A stretch of DNA of 64,000 nt from Mycolicibacterium flavescens. Its GTDB lineage: Bacteria > Actinomycetota > Actinomycetes > Mycobacteriales > Mycobacteriaceae. Where the stretch lies: positions 4,898,001 to 4,962,000 of the forward strand of contig LR134353.1 of assembly GCA_900637135.1 (NCBI GenBank), given 5' to 3'. The position numbers were made by a program, and so were the translations under genes. Below are positions 33,661-42,145 of the stretch, in pieces (the stretch's first letter is position 1; the number at the start of each line of letters is the position of its first letter). The notes beneath the pieces are model-generated. The model was not told where the DNA came from and made no database searches. It saw only the letters and a list, made by a program, of their open reading frames with translations.

Positions 33661-33676
33661 GGAAATATCGATTCTC
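33661..33676. promoter_or_regulatory. Dyad GGAAAT-ATCG-ATTCTC upstream of TetR and amidohydrolase
   Basis: Copy of the shared island dyad, 58 bases before the amidohydrolase start. Extended to AAATATCGATTCTCG, it matches the site before the SDR/ligase pair at 42106-42120 in 14 of 15 bases. A second inverted repeat, GCGAAA-ACAAGGG-TTTCGC, lies just downstream (33681-33699). Confidence 0.6.
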
Positions 33677-33734
33677 GATTGCGAAAACAAGGGTTTCGCG
33701 ATTGTGCCGCAAGCCGTTCCTAAGGAGTGCAGCG

Positions 33735-34922
33735 TTGACCGCAGACATCCTGATCGTCTCACCCGACGACCATCTGGTGGAACCGGCCGATCTGTGGACC
33801 AGCCGGTTACCCGAGCGTTATCGCGATGTCGGACCACGGATCGTCCGGCACCGGGGACGCATGGACCCGTCGATCACCTCCGACGTCGCGTTCATCGAGG
33901 ATGACGACGGCCGCGACGCCGACATCTGGCACTACGAGGATTCGATCATCCCGATTCCGCTCATCAGCGCCGCTGCCGGTTACGAACTCGACGAACTCTC
34001 CACCGACCCGATCACCTACGACGAGATGCGACCCGGCTGCTATCGACCGGCCGACCGCCTCGCGGACATGGACCTCGCCGGCATCGAGGCCTCGGCTTGC
34101 TTCCCCAACACGCTGGTCCGGTTTTGCGGTCAGCGATTCCTCTACGCCAAGGACAAAGAGCTCGCGTTGCTCTGCGTGCAGGCCTACAACGACTTCCAGA
34201 TCGACGAGTGGGGCGGCGGCTCGAACGGCAGGCTTATTCCGCTGGGCATCATCCCGCTGTGGGACGTCGAGCTCGCCGTCAAGGAGGTCGAACGGGTAGC
34301 GGCCAAGGGCATGCCTGCGGTGTGCTTCTCGGAGCTGCCTGCGCGACTGGACCTGCCGTCCATCCACAGCGGTTACTGGGACCCGTTCTTCGCCGCGTGC
34401 GAGAGCAACAATGTCGGGATCATGCTGCACATCGGGTCGAGTTCGTCGTTGACGAAGTCCTCCCCCGACTCTCCGCACGTCGTCACCAGCGCACTGATGG
34501 CGGTCAACTGCACCATCGCCCTGGTCGACTGGCTGTTCTCCGGCAAGCTGCGGCAGTTCCCCAAGCTCAAGCTCGCGTTCGCCGAGGCGCAGGCCGGGTG
34601 GATCCCCTACTACCTGCAGCGCGTCGACGAGGTCTGGGAGGACCGTCGGGCGTGGGGCGGCATCCATCCGCTGCTGACCGAGCCGCCGAGCACGCAGGTC
34701 CCCGGCCGCGTGTGGTTCTCCACCTTTGGCGACCCGGTCGCGTTCCGCATCCTCGATCTGGTGGGACCTGACCAGCTGATGTTCGAGACCGACTACCCGC
34801 ACAACGACACGAATTGGCCCAACAGCATGGACGTCGCCAACAAGGCGACGGAGGGCCTCGATGAGGAGACCAAGCGGAAGGTGTTGTCCACCAACGCGAA
34901 GAACTTCTTCGGTTTGGCCTAG
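33735..34922 (+). CDS. Amidohydrolase-2 family TIM-barrel metal hydrolase
   Basis: A 395-residue member of PF04909 (related to ACMSD-type decarboxylases and metal hydrolases). It begins ADILIVSPDDHLVEPADLW, with an acidic-His-xxx-Glu pattern, and has a later conserved FETDYPHNDTNWPNS. Family members hydrolyse or decarboxylate cyclic substrates, or open lactones and rings. The start is TTG at 33735 with AAGGAG seven bases upstream. Another family member lies at 61465. Its place among acyl-CoA genes suggests a C-C or ring hydrolysis step, as inference. Confidence 0.85.
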   Translation: MTADILIVSPDDHLVEPADLWTSRLPERYRDVGPRIVRHRGRMDPSITSDVAFIEDDDGRDADIWHYEDSIIPIPLISAAAGYELDELSTDPITYDEMRPGCYRPADRLADMDLAGIEASACFPNTLVRFCGQRFLYAKDKELALLCVQAYNDFQIDEWGGGSNGRLIPLGIIPLWDVELAVKEVERVAAKGMPAVCFSELPARLDLPSIHSGYWDPFFAACESNNVGIMLHIGSSSSLTKSSPDSPHVVTSALMAVNCTIALVDWLFSGKLRQFPKLKLAFAEAQAGWIPYYLQRVDEVWEDRRAWGGIHPLLTEPPSTQVPGRVWFSTFGDPVAFRILDLVGPDQLMFETDYPHNDTNWPNSMDVANKATEGLDEETKRKVLSTNAKNFFGLA

Positions 34923-34932
34923 GCTTAACCGC

Positions 34933-34988
34933 CGAGACTACGGTTTCTGACGTATTCCGGGCCGATTCCGTCATAAAGCGTAGTCTCG
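34933..34988. terminator. Long hairpin between convergent genes
   Basis: Outer arms CGAGACTACG (34933-34942) and CGTAGTCTCG (34979-34988) pair perfectly. Inner arms TGACG (34948-34952) and CGTCA (34969-34973) pair within them, separated by symmetric five-base bulges. It lies between two converging stop codons and probably ends transcription in both directions; there is no T-run. Confidence 0.55.
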
Positions 34989-34995
34989 CGTAGCT

Positions 34996-35820
34996 CTAGC
35001 GCGCCTGCCAGTCGGGCTTGCGCTTCTCCAGGAATGCGCGCGGGCCCTCGATCGCGTCTTTGGTCAGGGCCACCTTCATCCGATAATTCTCGGCGAGCAG
35101 CTCCGCTTCGTATATCGGCAGCGTCAGCCCCTTGCGCACCGCCATCCGCGAACCGCGCACCGCGAGAGGCGCATTGGAATTCACGATCTCGGCGACCTCC
35201 CACGCCCGGTCCATGAGCGTCTCGTGGGCCACCACCTCGGTGAACACGCCGAGGTCGTAGGCGCGCTGGGCGTCGAGCTGCTCGTGCCTACCCATCAGGA
35301 TCAACCGCATCGCCACGGGGAGCGGCAGGATCCGGGCTAGCCGGACTCCTTCACGCCCGGACGTGACACCGATGCTGACATGCGGGTCCATCAACGTCGC
35401 GCGTTCCGACGCAATCGTGATGTCGGCCGTCGTGACGAGGTCCATGCCCGCACCACACGCAATGCCGTTGACAGCACAGATGATCGGCTTGGTCATCTGC
35501 AGCCACGGGGGTGTGGCCTCCTGCGGCGCATCCCATTGGCGCATGGAGCTGAGGATGGGCTCGCCTTGGTTGTCGATCCCGGCCGCGTTCTCCATGTCGT
35601 GATCGGCCGCCTTGTTGACGTCGGCCCCGACGCACAGTGCGCGGCCGGCACCGGTGATGATGACGGTCCAGATGTCCTGTGACCGTTCGATTTCGGCGTA
35701 CACCTCGGCGAGTTCGGCGATCATCTCGTCGTTGATCGCGTTGAGCACCTCGGGCCGGTTCAGCGTCACACACGCGGTGTGACCGGAGACCTCGAACGTG
35801 ACGGTGTCGTAATTGCTCAT
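34996..35820 (-). CDS. Enoyl-CoA hydratase/isomerase family protein
   Basis: A 274-residue crotonase with CVTLNRPEVLNAIN at the N-terminus, oxyanion segments GRALCVGADVN and NGIACGAGMDLVTTADI, and the usual C-terminal AFLEKRKPDW. Start ATG at 35820, one base after the stop of the 2-hydroxyacid dehydrogenase, so it is the last gene of a minus-strand operon (aldolase, dioxygenase, dehydrogenase, hydratase). The substrate is unknown. Confidence 0.9.
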   Translation of the reverse strand: MSNYDTVTFEVSGHTACVTLNRPEVLNAINDEMIAELAEVYAEIERSQDIWTVIITGAGRALCVGADVNKAADHDMENAAGIDNQGEPILSSMRQWDAPQEATPPWLQMTKPIICAVNGIACGAGMDLVTTADITIASERATLMDPHVSIGVTSGREGVRLARILPLPVAMRLILMGRHEQLDAQRAYDLGVFTEVVAHETLMDRAWEVAEIVNSNAPLAVRGSRMAVRKGLTLPIYEAELLAENYRMKVALTKDAIEGPRAFLEKRKPDWQAR

Positions 35821-35821
35821 C

Positions 35822-36895
35822 TCACTCCGCAGCTGCCGTGTCGCGGGCGGTCGGCCGGACCCCCAGGATTTCTTCGAACCGGTCGCAGTAACGCGGCAAC
35901 ACCTCCGGGTTGAGTAACCGCGGCGGTATGGCGCCCGCGAAAATCGTCTGCCACTGGCTGGCGGTGGCGACTGCGATGTCGCGAGCCGCCTCGACGGTGA
36001 TGCCCGCGACATGTGGTGTCGCGACGACGTTGTCGAGCCTCAACAGCGGGTTGTCGTGTCTCGGCGGCTCCTCGTGGAACACGTCGAGGCCCGCGCCGGC
36101 GATACTCCCGCTCACCAGGGCGTCGTAGAGCGCCTCTTCGTCGTGCACCGGGCCACGCGCGGTGGTGATGAAGTACGCGGTCGGTTTCATCGCGGCGAAT
36201 TGCGCAGGCCCGAAAAGCCCCCGCGTCTCGGCGGTCAGCGGACATGTGACCTGAACGAAGTCCGATCGCTCGACCAACTCGGAAAGCCCGACCCGGACCG
36301 CGCCCCTGCCGCGGGCGGTCGCGTCATCGACGTAGGGATCGAAGACCAGGACCTCCATCCCGAACGGAGCGCACAACTCGACGAGTCGTCCACCGATGGC
36401 GCCCAATCCGACGACTCCGATCGTCTTTCCGAACAGCTGAGTGCCCCGCAACACCAATCGATCTCCGAGGGGACCGCTGCGCAGCGCCCGGTCGGCGGCG
36501 GTGATTTTCTTGGCCAGATCGAGCATGAGTCCGAGTGCATGTTCGGCGACGGCTTCGGCGCCGGGACCGGAGTTGTTGCACACCGCCACCCCCGCTCGGG
36601 TACACGCCGCGACGTCGATCACGTCGTAACCCGCCCCCGCCGAACACACGGCAAGCAACTGTGGGCAACGATCCACCAGCTCCGGCCCCGCCAGCCACTG
36701 CACGCCATCCTCGATCGAGGCGACGTCAGTTCTGGTGGCGACCTGATATCCGTGCGCCGATTCCAATGCTGCCCAACCCCGTTCGACGGAAGCTCCGAGG
36801 TCGAGCATGACGAGCTCGATGTCGGCCCCCGCCAGTATGTCTCCTGCGACCTGATCGGTCCATCTCTCGTAGACCAGTCGCGGACGGGTTGTCAT
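35822..36895 (-). CDS. D-2-hydroxyacid dehydrogenase
   Basis: A 357-residue NAD-dependent D-2-hydroxyacid dehydrogenase. The nucleotide motif is VGLGAIGG; catalytic Arg, Glu and His are in TTARGPVHDEEAL, FHEEPPRHDNPLL and VATPHVAGIT. Start ATG at 36895 overlaps the stop of the dioxygenase gene (ATGA). With the aldolase and dioxygenase it suggests handling of a 2-hydroxy/2-oxo acid fragment. It is a paralogue of the gene at 12353. Confidence 0.9.
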   Translation of the reverse strand: MTTRPRLVYERWTDQVAGDILAGADIELVMLDLGASVERGWAALESAHGYQVATRTDVASIEDGVQWLAGPELVDRCPQLLAVCSAGAGYDVIDVAACTRAGVAVCNNSGPGAEAVAEHALGLMLDLAKKITAADRALRSGPLGDRLVLRGTQLFGKTIGVVGLGAIGGRLVELCAPFGMEVLVFDPYVDDATARGRGAVRVGLSELVERSDFVQVTCPLTAETRGLFGPAQFAAMKPTAYFITTARGPVHDEEALYDALVSGSIAGAGLDVFHEEPPRHDNPLLRLDNVVATPHVAGITVEAARDIAVATASQWQTIFAGAIPPRLLNPEVLPRYCDRFEEILGVRPTARDTAAAE

Positions 36896-38007
36896 CGCTT
36901 GATTTTGGGCTTCGCTTGAGCCGCCTTGAACATGTCGGCCAGTGCGGGGTCGACGTTCTTGTAGTCATTGCGTGCGATCGCGCCGTCGCGTCCGGCAACG
37001 GGGTCATAGCCCAGGCGCAGATCCTTGTTCTCCATGTGGAAGTACTCCCGCCCGAGGGGGAGGCGGCGATCCTCGCGCGGAACTTCCATCCACGCCCGCA
37101 GGAAACAGCGTGCCTTCTTCGGGTCGGTGCTGCTGACGAAGTCCGAGCGCGAGTGGCACATTGCGAAGTTGTTGGCCACGGCGGCTTCACCGGACTCCAA
37201 CCGGAACTCCACCTGCTGTTCGACCAGGACGGTGCGCAAAAACTCGATGGCGTCGTTCTGTTCGGCGGTGAACTCCCGGCCGAGGGTGTGCATGGCAGGC
37301 AGGATGCTGCTGTAGGTGAAGTTGATGCAGATACGACCGTCGATCTGAGAGAAGACCGGAACGTCGTATGGGGTCACGTCCGGTTGATCGTCGGGTTGCT
37401 CGCTGCGCCGATGGTGCGGAAACCCCTGGTAGAGCACGGGGAGCAGGTCGGGCCGTTCGTTGAGAATCCGGTTGTGCGCGGCGGGGCCGCTGGCGAACTG
37501 GCTCTCGCCACCTTCTGCGGCCGGGTACACGCAGAGCAGCGAAAGGATGTCCGCCGCATCGTTGTGCATCGCGAGCTCGGCCCTCGACTTGGTCCCGCGT
37601 GCCGGTTGTACGCCGTTGGGCAGCACCTCTTCCTGCACGCGCACCATCCGGTGACCGAAGGAGTTGTTCGACACCAGGTAGCCGAGGTGGGTACAGAATG
37701 CCCAGTAGATGCGTTCCAGGTCCTCGATCGAATGCTGTTCGACGGGGAAACCGCGCACACACGCCAGGCCCCTGCCGAACATCAACTCCCGGTACAGCCG
37801 CGCGAGATCCTCGTCGAGATCCGGATGCCGGGCGTCCTCCGGCGTGATGTCGTCGCGATCCTTTCGGGCGGTTTTGGCCAGTATGGATTCCAGCGCGGCC
37901 ACATTGCTCGACGACAGGTCGAAGGCGAAGTCCTCCTTGCTGCTGAAGTCGGCACCGGTCCATGCCATGGGATCGGTGACTTGCTCGGTGTAGATCGCGG
38001 TGGGCAT
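36892..38007 (-). CDS. TauD/TfdA-like Fe(II)/2-oxoglutarate dioxygenase
   Basis: A 371-residue protein. The iron ligands are visible as the HxD motif in LAMHNDAAD (His148, Asp150) and the distal His in NFAMCHSRSDF (about 285); an Arg near 304 (CFLRAWMEV) would bind 2-oxoglutarate. Such enzymes hydroxylate an unactivated carbon or cleave an ether, sulfonate or sulfate ester. ATG at 38007. It overlaps the following dehydrogenase by ATGA. The longest plus-strand frame across it is a shadow. Confidence 0.8.
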   Translation of the reverse strand: MPTAIYTEQVTDPMAWTGADFSSKEDFAFDLSSSNVAALESILAKTARKDRDDITPEDARHPDLDEDLARLYRELMFGRGLACVRGFPVEQHSIEDLERIYWAFCTHLGYLVSNNSFGHRMVRVQEEVLPNGVQPARGTKSRAELAMHNDAADILSLLCVYPAAEGGESQFASGPAAHNRILNERPDLLPVLYQGFPHHRRSEQPDDQPDVTPYDVPVFSQIDGRICINFTYSSILPAMHTLGREFTAEQNDAIEFLRTVLVEQQVEFRLESGEAAVANNFAMCHSRSDFVSSTDPKKARCFLRAWMEVPREDRRLPLGREYFHMENKDLRLGYDPVAGRDGAIARNDYKNVDPALADMFKAAQAKPKIKR

Positions 38008-38039
38008 CCGTCCTCCTGTTGTCGTGACGAGGCTCTCGG

Positions 38040-38867
38040 CTATCGGCTCGCCGCGCGCCTCTCGAGCTCACGCAAGGCGTGCGCACGGGCAGTGGCGGCT
38101 TCGGTCATCATCCCGACGTCGGTTCCCGCCGAAATGAATCGCAGCCCCAGCCCTGCAAAGCGTTCCAGCAGGTCAACGGACTTGATCCCGGCCACTCCCA
38201 GCGCCACGCCGTGTGCACGACAGGCCGCTGCGACAGAGTCTACTGCACGGTGGAAATGCTCATTCTCATATTGCCCGTGGATCCCCATCTCGGCCGTCAG
38301 ATCGCTAGGCCCAAGCAGCACCATGTCAACCCCCTCGATGGCTGCGATCTCCTCGGATCCCGCCACCGCGTCGGGCGTTTCGATCATCACCGCCACCACG
38401 GTATGGCGCTCGAGTTCCCCCGTGAGTTCGGCGGTTGGACGGGGTGCGTATCCGCTCACCGCGTTGGGTCCGGAGATGGACCGATGGCCGAAGGGCGGGA
38501 AGCGAGCGGCGTCGACGACCGCCTGTGCCTCGCGCGCCGAGTTCACGTGCGGCACAATCACTCCGACCGCGCCAGCGTCGAGTACGCGCGCGATCATGGT
38601 GGGGTCGTGCGACGGTACCCGCACGAGACCGGAGATGCCCGCACCGAGCGCGGCCACACAGAGCATCCCCGCCGTTTCGAGCGAGCACGAGGTGTGCTCG
38701 AGGTCGACATAGACAGCGTCGTATCCGCAGGCCGCCGCGATTGCCGGGACGTCGGGCGTGCGGGCATTCAGCAGAGCGAGGCACAACACCAGGCGATCGC
38801 CCTTCAAGGCATCCCGCAGCGGTCCCGGCACCCACCCACGGTAACCGAGCGAGAACGATGATTCCAC
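38040..38867 (-). CDS. HpcH/HpaI family aldolase
   Basis: About 275 residues, class II pyruvate-type aldolase (HpcH/HpaI fold). Metal-binding Glu and Asp are in VMIETPDAV and LLGPSDLTAEMG; the N-terminal LRDALKGDRLVLC and YVDLEHTSC are typical. It would cleave a 4-hydroxy-2-oxo acid to pyruvate (or oxaloacetate-type) and an aldehyde. The start is uncertain: GTG at 38867 or GTG at 38831; an ATG at 38903 would leave no room for the divergent promoter. It is the first gene of its operon, 32 bases before the dioxygenase. Confidence 0.83.
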   Translation of the reverse strand: MESSFSLGYRGWVPGPLRDALKGDRLVLCLALLNARTPDVPAIAAACGYDAVYVDLEHTSCSLETAGMLCVAALGAGISGLVRVPSHDPTMIARVLDAGAVGVIVPHVNSAREAQAVVDAARFPPFGHRSISGPNAVSGYAPRPTAELTGELERHTVVAVMIETPDAVAGSEEIAAIEGVDMVLLGPSDLTAEMGIHGQYENEHFHRAVDSVAAACRAHGVALGVAGIKSVDLLERFAGLGLRFISAGTDVGMMTEAATARAHALRELERRAASR

Positions 38868-38908
38868 TACAGCGTTAATGACATTATCGCCTGTGGTAAC
38901 CATTACTC
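38851..38908. promoter_or_regulatory. Compact divergent promoter of aldolase and Ltp2-like operons
   Basis: A GAGAAC-GATG-ATTCCA dyad (38851-38866) resembling the shared island site, followed by TAATG-A-CATTA (38876-38886). On the minus strand GATAATGTCATT could be a -10 element; the same string occurs at 61360-61370 and a close one at 31515-31526. If the dyad is an operator, the aldolase start at 38831 becomes more likely. Confidence 0.45.
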
Positions 38909-40054
38909 ATGTCCGAGAACCGGGTCGCGGTGGTCGGCGCCGCGCTGTCCGATTGCGGGCGGGTGCCCGACAAAACGGCGATGGCGCTGATGGCGCAGGC
39001 CGCGCGGCGGGCCGTAGCAGACGCCGGCCTCACCAAGGACGACATCGACGGCTTCGGCGGCCACGGGACACTGTTGCCACCCGTCGAGGTGAGCGAGTAC
39101 CTGGGCCTGCGGCCGACGTGGGTCGACGCCACCAACGTCGGTGGATCATCGTGGGAGGTCATGGGACGGCACGCCGCCGCGGCCATCGCGGCGGGCGAGA
39201 TCGACGTGGCCCTGTTGACCTACGGTTCGACCGCACGCTCCGATGTCAAGCGCCGCGTGCGGGCATCGGCCGCGGCGCTGAGCACCGGCGGCGCGATGCA
39301 GTTCGAAGCACCATACGGCGCCACGCTGATCGCCAAGTACGCCATGGCGGCCAGGCGCCACATGATCGAGTACGGGACAACCGAGGAACAGCTGGCCGAG
39401 GTTGCCGTCGCCGCGCATGAATGGGCTGCCATGAACGAGAACGCCTTTGAGCGCGATCGGATCACCGCAGAGGATGTCGCCGCGGCGCCGATGCTCGCCG
39501 ACCCATTCACGTCCAAGCATGTGTGTCTACGAACCGACGGAGGCGGGGCGGTCGTGCTCGCCAGCGAGCGGGTGGCGAAGGACTGCGCGAAGGAACCGAT
39601 CTGGATCCTCGGCGCGGCCGACGCCGCATCGCACGTGAGCATGAGTGAATGGCCCGACTTCACGACATCAGCCGCCGCAGAATCGAGTCCGCGTGCGTTC
39701 GCGCAAGCGGGTGTCACCCCGGACGACATCGACGTCTGTCAGCTCTACGACTCGTTCACCTCGACCGTCCTGCTGACGGTCGAGGATCTCGGGTTCTGCG
39801 CCAAGGGTGAGGGTGGTCCGTTCATCGGCTCCGGCGCGCTCCGTCCGGGCGGTGCGCTGCCCACCAACACCGACGGCGGCGGGCTGGCGTCGTGTCATCC
39901 CGGGATGCGCGGGATGTTCCTGATGGTCGAAGCGGTTCGGCAACTGCGCGGCGAATGCGGCGAACGACAGGTCGAGGGTGCGCGCCTGGCGTGCGTGCAC
40001 GCGATGGGCGGCTTCTTCACCCACAGCGCGACGATGATCCTCGGGAGGCAGTGA
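38909..40054 (+). CDS. Thiolase-fold protein, Ltp2-like (probable retro-aldolase)
   Basis: A 381-residue thiolase-superfamily protein of the lipid-transfer/SCP-x branch. Where a thiolase has its nucleophilic Cys near residue 85-90, this has NVGGSSWEVMG, with no Cys. The usual GHPxGATG is SCHPGMRG, and the C-terminal Cys-Gly-Gly motif is replaced by HAMGGFFTHS. These changes match Ltp2-type proteins, which cleave a beta-hydroxyacyl-CoA by retro-aldol reaction together with a DUF35 protein. Such a DUF35 protein is the very next gene (TGATG overlap). ATG at 38909. Confidence 0.82.
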   Translation: MSENRVAVVGAALSDCGRVPDKTAMALMAQAARRAVADAGLTKDDIDGFGGHGTLLPPVEVSEYLGLRPTWVDATNVGGSSWEVMGRHAAAAIAAGEIDVALLTYGSTARSDVKRRVRASAAALSTGGAMQFEAPYGATLIAKYAMAARRHMIEYGTTEEQLAEVAVAAHEWAAMNENAFERDRITAEDVAAAPMLADPFTSKHVCLRTDGGGAVVLASERVAKDCAKEPIWILGAADAASHVSMSEWPDFTTSAAAESSPRAFAQAGVTPDDIDVCQLYDSFTSTVLLTVEDLGFCAKGEGGPFIGSGALRPGGALPTNTDGGGLASCHPGMRGMFLMVEAVRQLRGECGERQVEGARLACVHAMGGFFTHSATMILGRQ

Positions 40055-40455
40055 TGCAGTCGCCGAGCGGTCCGAACCGCCCGACCATGGACAGCGACAG
40101 TGAAAGTTGGTGGGCGGCGGTCCAGGATCGCACTCTGCTGATCAACGAATGCGGCTCCTGCAGCCGAAATTCGTTGTACGCCCGCCCCTTCTGCCCTTAC
40201 TGCTGGAGCGAGGACGTGTGCCTCGCGCCGGCGTCCGGACGGTCGCGCCTCTACACCTGGAGCGTCATCCACCAGAACGCCGCACCGTTCGACGCCGTGC
40301 CCTACGTCGTCGCGATGGTCGACCTCGAGGAGGGTCCCCGCCTCATGACTCAGATCGTCGACTGCCCGGTCGATCAACTCTGCGCCGGAATGGAGCTCGA
40401 GATCGCGTTCCGCGAGGACGACGACGGATTCGTCGTACCGGTTTTTCGGCCGTAA
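40054..40455 (+). CDS. DUF35 / OB-fold zinc-ribbon protein, partner of the thiolase-fold protein
   Basis: A 133-residue protein: a zinc ribbon with CxxC pairs (CGSC and CPYC) around residues 33-49, then an OB-fold with PYVVAMVDLEEGPRLMTQIVDC. DUF35 proteins bind thiolase-like or MaoC-like partners and acyl-CoA, as in ChsH2-Ltp2 of the steroid pathway. The ATG at 40054 overlaps the upstream stop by one base, which supports a stoichiometric complex. Confidence 0.88.
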   Translation: MQSPSGPNRPTMDSDSESWWAAVQDRTLLINECGSCSRNSLYARPFCPYCWSEDVCLAPASGRSRLYTWSVIHQNAAPFDAVPYVVAMVDLEEGPRLMTQIVDCPVDQLCAGMELEIAFREDDDGFVVPVFRP

Positions 40456-40457
40456 TC

Positions 40458-40524
40458 TTCCGCGAAATTGCATTCCAGCAGGAAAAGTTCGAGAGAGCGC
40501 CTGCTGGAATGCCATTTCGCGAAA
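40458..40524. terminator. 25-bp-stem hairpin between convergent operons
   Basis: Left arm 40458-40482 and right arm 40500-40524 pair at 23 of 25 positions around a 17-base loop; the core is CATTCCAGCAGG / CCTGCTGGAATG. It begins three bases after the DUF35 stop and ends six bases before the ligase stop, so a bidirectional terminator is the simplest reading. The stem is unusually long. Confidence 0.65.
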
Positions 40525-40530
40525 CGGGTG

Positions 40531-42090
40531 CTACGCAAGGCGGGCGGCGAGTACCCGCGGCCGACCCTTCGAACGCGCCTCGAGCGTATTGCGTTGCACC
40601 TTGCCGTTGGCGTTGAGCGGCAATGGTCCATCCCAGAACACCAGCTCCTCGGGCAGCTTGTACTTCGGCATGCCGATTCCGACCAGAGCATCCGCCACAT
40701 CGGCGAGCGACATCTCGACGCCGTCGTCGAGTACCATCGCCACCGCCAGCCGTTCGCCGGTGGTCGCGTCGGCAACCGAATAAGCCGCGCACTCACGCAC
40801 ACCTGGGATTCGAGCCACGGCCTCCTCGACTTCCGCCGCGGGAATCTTCATGCCGTTGCGGATCACGATGTCCTTGATCCGCCCGACGATGCGCACGCGG
40901 TGATCGCTGACCTCGGCCACGTCACCGGTTCGGAACCACTCCCCGTCGAACGCGTCGATGTCGTCCTCGGTATCGATGTAACCGAGAAATGCATGCGGAC
41001 CCTTGATGCAGCACTCGCCCGGGTCCCCGGCCGACCCCACCCGCACATCGACATCCTGCAGCGCCACACCGTCATCCGCGTGACGCACCGCCCTGCTCTC
41101 GGTGCGTAGCCCCGACGTGCTGATCGGCACCTCCGACGATCCGTACGCCCGCATCACGACGATGCCGAAGTCGTCCTCGACCCGTTCGACGATGCGCCTG
41201 TCGAGCATGGTGCCACCGAGATAGACCGCCCGCAGCGGCACGACGCTCCCCCTGGCGACCGCTTCGTCGAGCAGACGGTCGAGCAACCGATCCGGACCGC
41301 CGTACCACGTTGCGCCGGAGGACAACAGAAGATCAGACGTCGCGGCGGGCTCCCAGCGATCCTCCAGCACCACCGGCACGGCGAGCATGGGTCCGATGAA
41401 CAGCGCCTGCAGCACACCGGTCACCGAGGCGAGCGGGCTGATGAGGAAGATGCGGTCATCCCCGCCAAGTCCGGCGGCGGCAATGTAGTTGGCAGACGCC
41501 TTGGCAAGCGTGCTCAGCGAATGGATGACGCCCTTGGGCCGAGACGTCGTGCCGGAGGTGTAGAGGACAAAAGACGGCTCGTCGGCGGGCCGCATGGGCC
41601 CCTCGCTTACCGACATGTCCGAGGCGCGGAAGATGTCGATCCAGGCACACGCGTCACGCAAGGGTCCGTCGACGACGGGAGACCAATTCGGGGCCAGGCC
41701 GAACCGGGCCCCGGTCCGGGCCACGATGTCGGCGACCTGTGTCGCGCCCGCGCTGCGCGGCACGAGCAGTACCACCGCGTCGACACGGATGGCGGCGTGT
41801 ACGGCGACGACCGAACCGATGTCGTTGCCGACCACGACCACGACAGATGTCGACGGGCCGACACCGCCGTCACGAAGCGCACCGACCGCCTGATCGACCT
41901 GTCCATCCAGTGCTGCGTAGGTGATTTCGGCACCGCGACCGATCAGCGCCGGTCGTGTCGGATACCGCAGGGCGGCCGACCGCACGACGTCGAGCGGCCG
42001 GTCCGACCAGACGCCGGCGGCACGATACTGGTTCCTGAGACCGCTCGCTCGTTCCCGCGCGTGTCGCAGCAGCTCGGTGGCCGCACTCAT
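40531..42090 (-). CDS. Acyl-CoA ligase (AMP-forming, FadD-like)
   Basis: A 519-residue adenylate-forming enzyme. The P-loop is LYTSGTTSRPKGV near residue 178, followed by AYGSSEVP, WFRTGDVAEV and the catalytic Lys in LNANGKVQRNTL. It activates a carboxylic acid as acyl-CoA. ATG at 42090 with GGAGG eight bases upstream. It is divergent from the 17-beta-HSD4-like SDR with a shared dyad between them, and likely supplies the CoA ester for the pathway. Confidence 0.9.
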   Translation of the reverse strand: MSAATELLRHARERASGLRNQYRAAGVWSDRPLDVVRSAALRYPTRPALIGRGAEITYAALDGQVDQAVGALRDGGVGPSTSVVVVVGNDIGSVVAVHAAIRVDAVVLLVPRSAGATQVADIVARTGARFGLAPNWSPVVDGPLRDACAWIDIFRASDMSVSEGPMRPADEPSFVLYTSGTTSRPKGVIHSLSTLAKASANYIAAAGLGGDDRIFLISPLASVTGVLQALFIGPMLAVPVVLEDRWEPAATSDLLLSSGATWYGGPDRLLDRLLDEAVARGSVVPLRAVYLGGTMLDRRIVERVEDDFGIVVMRAYGSSEVPISTSGLRTESRAVRHADDGVALQDVDVRVGSAGDPGECCIKGPHAFLGYIDTEDDIDAFDGEWFRTGDVAEVSDHRVRIVGRIKDIVIRNGMKIPAAEVEEAVARIPGVRECAAYSVADATTGERLAVAMVLDDGVEMSLADVADALVGIGMPKYKLPEELVFWDGPLPLNANGKVQRNTLEARSKGRPRVLAARLA

Positions 42091-42103
42091 GGTGTCCTCC
42101 GAT

Positions 42104-42119
42104 GCAAATACCGATTCTC
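42104..42119. promoter_or_regulatory. Dyad GCAAAT-ACCG-ATTCTC between ligase and SDR genes
   Basis: Copy of the shared dyad, in a 55-base divergent intergenic region. With one more base it reads AAATACCGATTCTCG and matches the site at 33663-33677 at 14 of 15 positions. Confidence 0.6.
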
Positions 42120-42145
42120 GTCTACGTAAATGTAACCTCTCTGGC

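Noticed and set aside
36889..38712. 607-codon plus-strand frame
   Set aside because: Antisense to the TauD-like and aldolase genes, which have recognisable catalytic motifs.
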